Position numbers and translations under genes: made by a program
Source of the DNA: Prevotella sp. UBA6447
GTDB lineage: Bacteria > Bacteroidota > Bacteroidia > Bacteroidales > Bacteroidaceae
Assembly: GCA_002437115.1 (NCBI GenBank)
Contig: DJOD01000041.1
Coordinates: 2,985 to 31,529 of the forward strand
Length of the DNA: 28,545 nt
Direction: 5' to 3'
In this document: positions 22,427 to 28,545 of the stretch, piece after piece
Position numbering within the stretch: position 1 is the first letter of the stretch
Layout of the letters: each line of letters starts with the position of its first letter
The notes under the pieces: generated by a model
What the model was told of the DNA's origin: nothing
The model's database searches: none
Seen by the model: only the letters and a program-made list of their open reading frames with translations

Positions 22427-22466
22427 TTAAAGCGCAAGTGTCTACGGTTTGATGCTTGCGCTTTAA
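22427..22466 (+). terminator. 12-bp perfect hairpin after the cyclophilin gene
   Basis: Positions 22427-22438 and 22455-22466 are perfect inverted repeats (arm TTAAAGCGCAAG) around a 16-base loop, 26 bases after the cyclophilin stop. No U-run follows directly, so termination here may rely on another mechanism or the hairpin may protect the 3' end. Confidence 0.6.
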
Positions 22467-22530
22467 TGGTACCATTTGTAAATAAGTCATAATTTTCTTT
22501 TATAACTTATATTGTTTAAAATAATTTGTT

Positions 22531-22538
22531 TAAATTTG
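22531..22538 (+). promoter_or_regulatory. Possible -7 promoter element upstream of the TPM gene
   Basis: TAAATTTG followed by C matches TAnnTTTG and sits about 95 bases before the TTG start codon. The best -33-like element (ATTG, 22511-22514) is spaced 16 rather than 19 bases, so this is only a candidate. Confidence 0.4.
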
Positions 22539-22632
22539 CTGTCAATAACTTACTTTGTAATCTTTTCGATGAAAATTCTTATTAATTAATGGTAATTACT
22601 TTCATCAAGAGGCAAATTAAAGATAAGAAAAA

Positions 22633-23478
22633 TTGAATTCTCGAATCTACACTCTTTGCCAACTGACAAGACTGAGCCTCAAGAGATGGCCGCTGTTGTT
22701 AGCATTACTAATGATTCCGCTGTGCTTGCGCGCAACTGTGTGGTCGGCTGATAATTTGCAGATGGTGCATCTGCAGGATTATAATCGCTATGTTTGTGAC
22801 CCAGATGGGGTGTTATCACAAGCTGCCCGTGACTCAGCCGATTTGTATCTTCGAAAGCTCCATGTTAATTGTGGCATACAAACAGTGTTTGTCGTGGTGC
22901 GAAAAGTTAAAGGTGGAGACACATTCCGTATGGCGCAAGACTTGGGCAACAAATATGGGGTTGGCACGAAGAAAGAACGGCGCGGCCTGGTTGTCGTGGT
23001 GGCTACGGAGGATAGACGCTACACCATTGCCCCAGGAATGGGGCTGGAGGCTGACTTGACGGATGTGGAGTGCGATGACATAGCACGTGCGTGCATCGTG
23101 AAAAACATGAAGGTGAACCAGGCGGATCAAATGGTGGTTGAAACGGTGCGGGCTCTCTACAATAAGTTTAAGAACGGGAACACGGGAATAACATCCACGG
23201 GAACAGAGGAGACTTCTGATGATTTTATGATGGCACTTTTTATTCTCTTGTTGTTCATGGGCTGGCCTACGTGGAAACTTGTCAAGCTGCTTCTTGTTTC
23301 CTTGGGGGTGATGAAAAAGCCAAAGAAAACGAATAGCCACCATCGTCGTCATGATGACGACAACTGGATGCCACCTTTCATCTTTGGTGGGGGCGGTGGA
23401 TTTGGCAGTGGAAGATCCGTAGGAGGCAGTTTCGGTGGCGGTAGCTTCGGCGGTGGCGGAGCCAGTGGAGGATGGTGA
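22633..23478 (+). CDS. TPM-domain protein with glycine-rich C-terminus, TTG start
   Basis: This 281-residue protein has a signal peptide or N-terminal anchor (about 17-34: KRWPLLLALLMIPLCLRA), then a TPM domain (about 50-170) whose DPDGVLSQAARDSADLYLRKL and RRGLVVVVATEDRRYTIAPG are the family's usual motifs. A membrane segment follows near 196-212 (MMALFILLLFMGWPTW), then a basic patch and a Gly/Ser-rich tail, roughly 250-281. This is the YgcG-like layout, thought to act in membrane protein quality control or photosystem repair in other organisms. No in-frame ATG precedes the signal peptide, and a stop at 22624 leaves only GAA, AAA and TTG, so translation must start at this TTG. It is followed 16 bases later by lemA. 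Confidence 0.85.
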   Translation: MNSRIYTLCQLTRLSLKRWPLLLALLMIPLCLRATVWSADNLQMVHLQDYNRYVCDPDGVLSQAARDSADLYLRKLHVNCGIQTVFVVVRKVKGGDTFRMAQDLGNKYGVGTKKERRGLVVVVATEDRRYTIAPGMGLEADLTDVECDDIARACIVKNMKVNQADQMVVETVRALYNKFKNGNTGITSTGTEETSDDFMMALFILLLFMGWPTWKLVKLLLVSLGVMKKPKKTNSHHRRHDDDNWMPPFIFGGGGGFGSGRSVGGSFGGGSFGGGGASGGW

Positions 23479-23494
23479 TAGCTTGCATTAATTT

Positions 23495-24103
23495 ATGAAA
23501 ACAGATATGAAGAAAAGTAACAAAATTCTTTTAGTTGTTGTAGTGGTGGTTGTCCTTGTGTGCATGGGCGGCTGTGGAACTTACAACGGGATGGTGAGCG
23601 ACCAAGAGGCAGCCACCACAGCTTTGGCCAACGTGGAGGCCACATACCAGCGTCGCGCTGATCTCATTCCTAATTTGGCCAAGACTGTTCAGGCTTATGC
23701 CAAGCATGAGAAAGAAACGTTTGAGGCTGTGGTTAAGGCAAGAGCGGCAGCTACCCAGTTGAAGTTGGATGCTGATAACGTCACACCCGACAAGTTGAAA
23801 GCATTTCAAGACGCGCAGGGCGAATTGTCGCAGGCTTTAGGAAGGCTGATGGTTGTGGCAGAGAATTATCCCGAGCTCAAGGCAAGTGACAACTTTAGAA
23901 GTCTTCAAGTGCAGCTTGAGGGAACGGAGAATCGCATCAATGAGGCTCGCCAGAAATACAATGATGCAGTACAGACTTACAACAAGAGCGTGAGGACTTT
24001 CCCGAATGTTATCTTTGCAAGATTATTTGGTTTTGATAAGATGACAAAGTTTGAGGCTGCGTCTGGGGCGGAAAAAGCACCAGAGCTGAATTTTAACGAA
24101 TAA
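23495..24103 (+). CDS. lemA: LemA family protein
   Basis: This 202-residue protein has a hydrophobic N-terminus (about 10-24, valine-rich, followed by MGGC at about 24-27), a lipobox-like site, so it may be a lipoprotein or a simple anchored protein. The LemA helical domain follows with ANVEATYQRRADLIPNLAKTVQAYAKHEKETF (about 46-77), the family signature, and later YPELKASDNFRSLQVQLEGTENRINEAR. LemA proteins are widespread and often sit beside TPM-domain genes, as here, but their molecular job is uncertain. It lies 16 bases after the TPM gene and is evidently cotranscribed. A second in-frame ATG at 23507 is a possible alternative start. A bidirectional terminator follows. Confidence 0.9.
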   Translation: MKTDMKKSNKILLVVVVVVVLVCMGGCGTYNGMVSDQEAATTALANVEATYQRRADLIPNLAKTVQAYAKHEKETFEAVVKARAAATQLKLDADNVTPDKLKAFQDAQGELSQALGRLMVVAENYPELKASDNFRSLQVQLEGTENRINEARQKYNDAVQTYNKSVRTFPNVIFARLFGFDKMTKFEAASGAEKAPELNFNE

Positions 24104-24144
24104 CAAAGAAGCTCTGCAAGCGCTTCGATAACGTTGTTTCCTGC

Positions 24145-24195
24145 AAAAAAAATCCCATTGACCGGTAAGCTGTGGGCTTGCGGTCATTGGGATTT
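24145..24195. terminator. Bidirectional intrinsic terminator between lemA and sulP
   Basis: Arms 24150-24164 and 24181-24195 form a 15-bp stem with one mismatch (AAATCCCATTGACCG against CGGTCATTGGGATTT), loop 16 bases. Eight A residues at 24145-24152 give eight U's at the 3' side on the minus strand, so it is a classic Rho-independent terminator for the sulP gene that stops at 24205. On the plus strand TTTGTTCTT follows, so it may also end lemA transcripts. Confidence 0.8.
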
Positions 24196-24204
24196 GTTCT
24201 TATC

Positions 24205-25884
24205 CTATTGCTGGTTGAGTATTTCTTTAGCTCGCTCCAAGGCTATGTTGATGTGGCTGCAGATGTTTGGCTCACCCACGACATCATAGAAGCCTGCTTT
24301 TTGCAAGGCGGCATGCACACGTGGGACAACACCCGACAACACCACCTGTATGCCTTCTTTCTGGCTCATGGTGCAGAGGTTTGTGAGATTATGGATGCCA
24401 GTGGAATCGACAAATGGCACTTTGCGCATCCTAATGATACGCACCTTGGGTCGGTCGCCAAAAGTTGCCATGATTTCTTCAAAGCGGTTTCCTGCTCCGA
24501 AGAAATACGGTCCGTTAATCTCGTAAACCTCTACGCCTTTGGGAATGGTAAGATGCTCGATATTTCCCTTGATCATGTCGCTGTCCTCGTTAATCTCGTT
24601 CATGATGACTTTCACGTCAGTGGTTTCCGACATCCGCTTCATAAACAATAGGCTGGCGATGATGAGCCCTACTTCAATGGCTACTGTAAGGTCGAAAACA
24701 ATGGTGAGAAAAAAGGTGATTAGTAGCACGCTGACATCGCTCTTGGGATTTTTCATCAAGGCAAGGAACGACCGCCAACCACACATGCCGTAAGATACTA
24801 TTACCAACACGCCTGCAAGGCAAGCCATGGGGATATATTGAGCCAGTGGCATGAAGAACAGGAATATCAGTGTGAGGGTGATGGCGTGGATGATGCCGGC
24901 AATGGGTGTCTTGCCCCCGTTATTGATATTGGTCATTGTGCGGGCAATGGCTCCTGTGGCAGGGATGCCTCCAAAGATAGGCGATGCCAGGTTGGCAATT
25001 CCTTGGGCTATGAGCTCAGTGTTGGAATTGTGGTGGTCGCCCACCACACCGTCGGCTACCGTGGCGGAGAGCAACGATTCGATGGCGCCAAGCACGGCGA
25101 TGGTAAGTGCGGGCGAAACGAGGCTCTTGATGGTTTCCCATGTCATGGCGGGCATGTGTGCTTCGGGAATGGAGTTGCTTACGGAGAAGCGGTCGCCAAT
25201 CGTCTCAATGCTTGACACGCCTGCATATTGTTTGAGTGCAAGCGCGCCGAGGGTCATGACGACAATGGCGACGAGTGATCCAGGAATCTTTTTGCTGAAT
25301 CGGGGGGTTAAGGCGATGATGACGACACTCAGCAGACCTACTGCCGTGCACCACCAGTCTACGGTGTTGAAGTGCTCCAAATAACATTGCCATTTCTCGA
25401 TGAAGTCACTTGGCATTTTGTCTATGGACAGGCCAAAGAGGTCTTTTATCTGTGTTGTGAAGATGGTCACTGCTATGCCGCTGGTAAAGCCTACCACAAT
25501 GGGGTAGGGAATGAACTTGATGATTGTTCCTAAGTGAAGCAAGCCAAACAGGATGAGGAAGGCGCCTGCCATAAGGGTTGCTATGGTCAAACCTTCAAGT
25601 CCATATTGCTGGATGATGCCGTAGATGATGACGATGAAAGCTCCCGTGGGGCCTCCTATCTGAACCTTGCTGCCGCCAAGAAGTGATATGATGAATCCGG
25701 CGACAATTGCGGTGATGATTCCTTTCTCAGGTGTAACGCCCGACGCTATGCCGAAGGCAATCGCAAGCGGAAGGGCTACGATGCCCACAATGATGCCCGC
25801 CATGAGGTCGGACATGAAAGTCTTCTTGTTGTAGTTTTTGAGCGTGTAGAATAGTTGTGGCTTGAAATCTAACTTACTGTTCAT
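24205..25884 (-). CDS. SulP family anion transporter with STAS domain
   Basis: This 559-residue inner-membrane protein belongs to the SulP (SLC26) family, transporters for sulfate, bicarbonate or other anions. The transport part opens with FMSDLMAGIIVGIVALPLAIAFGIASG (about 22-48), and contains GGPTGAFIVIIYG and NLASPIFGGIPATGAIARTMTNIN, the family's core motifs, within about a dozen hydrophobic segments ending near residue 425. The C-terminal STAS domain (about 440-545) has the switch segment MRKVPFVDSTGIHNL. The substrate is not certain; many bacterial SulP proteins of this type carry bicarbonate or sulfate. The ATG at 25884 is chosen over the open frame to 25950, which would only add a basic tail. 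The gene ends at a shared terminator, convergent with lemA. Confidence 0.93.
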   Translation of the reverse strand: MNSKLDFKPQLFYTLKNYNKKTFMSDLMAGIIVGIVALPLAIAFGIASGVTPEKGIITAIVAGFIISLLGGSKVQIGGPTGAFIVIIYGIIQQYGLEGLTIATLMAGAFLILFGLLHLGTIIKFIPYPIVVGFTSGIAVTIFTTQIKDLFGLSIDKMPSDFIEKWQCYLEHFNTVDWWCTAVGLLSVVIIALTPRFSKKIPGSLVAIVVMTLGALALKQYAGVSSIETIGDRFSVSNSIPEAHMPAMTWETIKSLVSPALTIAVLGAIESLLSATVADGVVGDHHNSNTELIAQGIANLASPIFGGIPATGAIARTMTNINNGGKTPIAGIIHAITLTLIFLFFMPLAQYIPMACLAGVLVIVSYGMCGWRSFLALMKNPKSDVSVLLITFFLTIVFDLTVAIEVGLIIASLLFMKRMSETTDVKVIMNEINEDSDMIKGNIEHLTIPKGVEVYEINGPYFFGAGNRFEEIMATFGDRPKVRIIRMRKVPFVDSTGIHNLTNLCTMSQKEGIQVVLSGVVPRVHAALQKAGFYDVVGEPNICSHINIALERAKEILNQQ

Positions 25885-26204
25885 CTCGTTTTTTTTGTTC
25901 AATATGATGTGTTTTCTCAAATTTTTCTTTCTGGCATTTTCATGTGGCAAACTTCATTTGGCAACTGCTAATGCTTTTTCCCCCCCTTATAGAAGTTTAT
26001 AGATGTTAAAACGGTTCTTTGGAGGTTTTATTATATGGCGACAATGTTTTTCCATAATTTGCTTTCGCGGTAATCATTGAAGTTCAGACTTGCATTCACA
26101 ATGGATACACAATGGCTACAAAACAGAGGCCCCTCGTCATGTGTTAATGGCGAGGGGGCTCTGGCATTTTGGGTTGGTGTGGTTGGGTAGCTTGCGCAAG
26201 GCTG
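25885..26204. other. Intergenic region between sulP and the pseudogene
   Basis: This 320-base gap contains the sulP leader, a run of seven cytosines at 25980-25986 and the hairpin at 26124-26163. I find no TAnnTTTG match at a plausible distance from sulP on the minus strand, so its promoter is not identified. No coding region is seen. Confidence 0.6.
26124..26163 (-). terminator. Hairpin downstream of the fucosidase pseudogene
   Basis: Arms 26124-26140 and 26147-26163 pair over 17 positions with two mismatches, giving a GC-rich stem (CCCCTCG with CGAGGGG) and a six-base loop. It lies 41 bases past the last stop codon of the pseudogene and is followed by TGTTTTG on the minus strand. It may be an old terminator of that gene. 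Confidence 0.55.
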
Positions 26205-27638
26205 TTATTCGAAAACCACTTTACGCCCGTCGATAACATACACGCCTGACCTGGGATGGTTCACCTCTCGGCTCAATAGGTCGTAGGTAACATGGGGCTT
26301 GCGTGGGTTGCAGCCTATATTGTCAATGTGTGTCGTTTTGTTGGTCTGAAGGAGGCGCACGCACTGGTTGCCGTCGAGGATGTTGTAGTTTTCCACAGTC
26401 CAGTGTATGGGTGTGCCATAGCGTGTGGGCTTGGTCGGATCTGCTGAAATGACAGGCCTCCACAAGCTGTTCCTGGGTGATGTCGATGGTGCCAAGCCCC
26501 GCCGCGCTGCCGTCTACTTTCTCATTGGCAAACCGTTGGTATGCTGTGGCGAGTGCCTCGCGTACCGTGTTGAGCGTGGTGTCATTGTCGCTTTTCTTGC
26601 AGGTTGAAACTTCGTTTACCTGGTCGAGCAGTGCTTCGTAGTTTGCCGTAGTCCGTTTGCCTGTTTTGTTCGTGGTTATTGCCTTCATTTTTCCCATTTC
26701 CAGAAGTTCCACCTTTCCCACCTTGCCGCTATATGATGGCGCGAGCAGCCCGAAGGCTTTCAGGTGATAATAGCCCCCTCGGGCCAAGCCATGATGGTGG
26801 CGAACACCGCGTCGTTGCGCTCCACGTAGCGCACGTCGGGTGAGGTGTAAATGTTGCCTTCGTTGAAACCCTGCGCGTTCATTGGTTGCGAGGCTTCTGC
26901 AAGTGGACCCTCGCCAAATGTCTTACACACGTTGGGTTCCGTAGATGCTTCTGCCGTTAGGCTTTATCCAATGCCCTATGTCTTCCACGATGGCTCGCTC
27001 CTTTTCGTCGATGGTGCCATTTCCCTTGATGGGGATATTGAGCAGCAGGTTGCCGTTTTTCGAAACAATATCCACCAGCATCCGGATGGCTTGTGAGGCG
27101 GGCTTGTAACTGTCTGCTGTGTAGATGCCTTGGCTGTAGTGCCAGTCCCCGATGCAAGTGCAGGTCTGCCAGTATCTGGCTTGTGGCCTGTTGGGTATGC
27201 CTCGCTCCACGTCCCATAGGACACTTTCTTTTTGCTTTTCGTTAAGTATTTTCCCGTCACGACAGCTTCGTTCTTTCCGCCATGGCGTTTCATGCTGGTG
27301 TTGTAGAAATCTGCGAGAATGTTGAGGCCGATGGTGTCGGTCACACCATAGAAGGGAAGAACGGTGTTGTCGAAGTAAAGCATTTACTGCTGTGTACCTG
27401 GATAATAGAGAAAGCGGGCATACCAGTCGCCGTCTTCTGCTTCGCATTGTGGGCCCCAGTGAGTCCAAATACCAAACTTGGCGTTTTGGAACCACTCAGG
27501 GCAGTCCCATTGGCTTACGCTGGCTCACTCGGGAGCATAGCTGCCTGTTGCAAGGGGCATATCGGATTTCTGGGCTGCTATTGTCAGTGGTATTGTCGAT
27601 ACAGCGACTAATAATAAGGATTGTAATTTTCGTTTCAT
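26205..27638 (-). pseudogene. Decayed GH29 alpha-L-fucosidase
   Basis: Translation from the ATG at 27638 gives a signal peptide (MKRKLQSLLLVAVSTIP) but stops at a TGA at 27525-27527, where the gene otherwise continues in frame (ASVSQWDCPEWFQNAKFGIW, typical of GH29). A second stop (27384-27386) follows DWYARFLYYPGTQQ, and the frame then jumps straight to MLYFDNTVLPFYGV, leaving out some 200 residues of the usual catalytic domain. Further frame changes occur near 27250, 26930, 26780 and 26450, each needed to continue the family sequence (KILNEKQKESVLWDVERG; FGEGPLAEASQPMN; YYHLKAFGLLAPSYSG; GTPIHWTVENYN). The last piece ends in a Por/T9SS-like tail (YDLLSREVNHPRSGVYVIDG). The gene once encoded an exported fucosidase; it cannot make one now. 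Confidence 0.85.
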
Positions 27639-27684
27639 AATTGATTTTTTGGAATGTTGATTGAGTGTTATAGGATTTGTAATG

Positions 27685-27692
27685 CAAAGTTA
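27685..27692 (-). promoter_or_regulatory. -7 promoter element of the fucosidase remnant
   Basis: The minus strand reads TAACTTTG followed by C, matching TAnnTTTG, 46 bases ahead of the pseudogene ATG at 27638. No -33 TTTG is found at the usual spacing. The promoter appears not to have decayed with the gene. Confidence 0.5.
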
Positions 27693-27908
27693 TAAAATGT
27701 TGCCTACGTATGATGAGTGACAATCAGAATATTGCTATGAGTTGCCTATTTTATGCTATATATGGTCAGGAAAGTGCTAATCGCGGATGGACTAAGTGCA
27801 ATCCGAGGTTTTCTTATAACAATACATCCATGAAAGTTCTTATACTTTTTACTGAGACACAATTCATTTTTCTTTCCATTTCTCATGGCATCGTTTGCCT
27901 TTTATGTA

Positions 27909-27931
27909 AACATTTCATCATGCGAAATGTT
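27909..27931. repeat. 8-bp inverted repeat
   Basis: AACATTTC at 27909-27916 pairs with GAAATGTT at 27924-27931 around a seven-base loop. It marks the left boundary of the GC-rich block. Function unknown. Confidence 0.5.
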
Positions 27932-27975
27932 CCCGTGAGGTGGCGCGCTTGTCAGCTTCGGTTCTTTTGTCCGAA

Positions 27976-27998
27976 AAAACGCCTGGAATCAGCGTTTT
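27976..27998. repeat. 7-bp inverted repeat
   Basis: AAAACGC at 27976-27982 pairs with GCGTTTT at 27992-27998 around a nine-base loop. It lies 45 bases from the previous hairpin, within the GC-rich block, and could be part of a larger folded RNA or of a repeat element. Confidence 0.4.
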
Positions 27999-28302
27999 CC
28001 GCAACGCTTTGAACGTCAGCGGGTTGTGTCTGTATGTGCGCGCGCGTCCGGTCCGTTTGGCTTTCCCAGGCCACGATTCGACCTTTATCGTTCCACGATC
28101 CGACGCCTGTCGTCCCTCAATAGGGTGCCTGTCGTTTCCCGGTACGCCCCGTCTTGTGCCTCGTTTTGGCCTTTCCCTTGCCGGGTGAGCGCGTTTTGGG
28201 TGGTTGCGTGCGCCCTTTTTCCCTCCCCGGCGCCGCCCGCAACGGGGCCTCACGCCCCTTCCCCCTCCTGGAAGGGAAGTTCCCGTTGTGACGATTTTTT
28301 AC

Positions 28303-28320
28303 TTTTTGTCAATTAAAGTG
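28303..28320 (+). repeat. Direct repeat, copy 1
   Basis: TTTTTGTCAATTAAAGTG recurs at 28512-28529 with 16 of 18 identical bases, 209 bases further on. The repeats flank a GC-rich segment and might mark the ends of a repeat unit. Confidence 0.5.
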
Positions 28321-28511
28321 TGAATGTCCGCGAAGTCGGGCCCTTGTGCGCGGAGGGGGGATAGTGGCTGGCAATGCCGGTTTTCCCGATGTGGTGGTGT
28401 CGGGGAGGGTCCGGACCGTCCGCCAGCCTCGGGCGTTTGGCGCGCCTTCCCTTTTGTGAATCGCTTTTTCCCGCTTGCTATAATATAAGGTGAATCCTCC
28501 GAAAACGCCCA

Positions 28512-28529
28512 TTTTTGTCAAATAAAGCG
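28512..28529 (+). repeat. Direct repeat, copy 2
   Basis: TTTTTGTCAAATAAAGCG matches the copy at 28303-28320 at 16 of 18 positions in the same orientation. The window ends 16 bases later, so any further copies would be outside. Confidence 0.5.
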
Positions 28530-28545
28530 AAAACATTGCATAAAT

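Larger units (their letters stand above)
27639..28545. other. Non-coding right end, GC-rich from about 27930
   Basis: The first part (27639-27900) is AT-rich and holds the pseudogene promoter. From about 27930 the composition changes to GC- and pyrimidine-rich on the plus strand. Reading frames of up to 111 codons occur on both strands (for instance 27918-28253 minus and 28309-28536 minus), but they are Arg/Pro-rich, overlap each other and show no domain. I take them as chance frames. Short hairpins and an 18-bp direct repeat lie inside; no RNA gene was recognised. Confidence 0.6.

Noticed and set aside
27918..28253. A 111-codon minus-strand protein gene in the GC-rich block
   Set aside because: Composition is Arg/Pro/Lys-biased, no promoter or ribosome binding site, and other frames of similar size overlap it on both strands.
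28309..28536. A 75-codon minus-strand protein gene at the right edge
   Set aside because: The frame spans both direct repeats, has no domain, and its ends coincide with the repeats rather than with gene signals; left as non-coding.

Overview
The window looks like chromosome from a Bacteroidota bacterium, most likely a Prevotella-type organism of moderate GC. Three things point there: several genes sit behind the Bacteroidota promoter form TAnnTTTG (sometimes with TTTG 19 nt upstream), Shine-Dalgarno sequences are mostly weak, and the families present (class II BCAT, SulP, LemA/TPM pair, a Por/T9SS-like C-terminal tail on a GH29 remnant) are typical of the group. No tRNA, rRNA, CRISPR array, IS element or phage gene was found. 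This assignment is from recognition of protein families, not from a search.

Layout. Positions 1-6202 are all minus-strand housekeeping genes: trmB (tRNA m7G46 methyltransferase), an exported protein of unknown function, ilvE (branched-chain aminotransferase), then an apparent operon of an exported subtilisin-like protease, xseA and xseB. The intergenic region 6203-6750 holds a striking AT-rich compound palindrome made of five copies of an octamer spaced exactly 21 bp apart. From 6751 to 15490 everything is on the plus strand and tightly packed: a MATE transporter, a cytidylate-kinase-like protein, a YfcE-type phosphoesterase, a tiny protein resembling sigma-70 region 4 alone, purT, a three-gene dTDP-3-amino-3,6-dideoxyhexose cassette (FdtA-like isomerase, GNAT/FemAB-like acyltransferase, FdtB-like aminotransferase) and topB. 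topB overlaps by 11 bp, tail to tail, with the next minus-strand operon.

That operon runs from 21438 down to 15480: a membrane-anchored coiled-coil protein, a TolC-type outer-membrane channel, an HlyD-type adaptor and two ABC-2 permeases. Together they form a trans-envelope exporter without any encoded ATPase. It has a textbook promoter (TTTG-N19-TAAATTTG). Diverging from it are an exported cyclophilin, a TPM-domain protein with a TTG start, and a LemA protein, followed by a convergent SulP anion transporter that shares a bidirectional terminator with lemA.

The right end is decayed or non-coding. Positions 26205-27638 are a GH29 alpha-L-fucosidase pseudogene with two stop codons, at least four frameshifts and an internal deletion, still preceded by a promoter-like sequence. 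Positions 27900-28545 are a GC-rich, hairpin-bearing stretch without a credible gene and with a near-identical 18-bp direct repeat at 28303 and 28512.

The strongest candidates for something undescribed are the 21-bp-phased palindrome, the stand-alone sigma-region-4 protein, the GNAT/FemAB-like acyltransferase embedded in the amino-sugar cassette, and the GC-rich terminal block. None of these is proven to be a new system from sequence alone. Positions 1-57 lie downstream of trmB and show nothing I can name.
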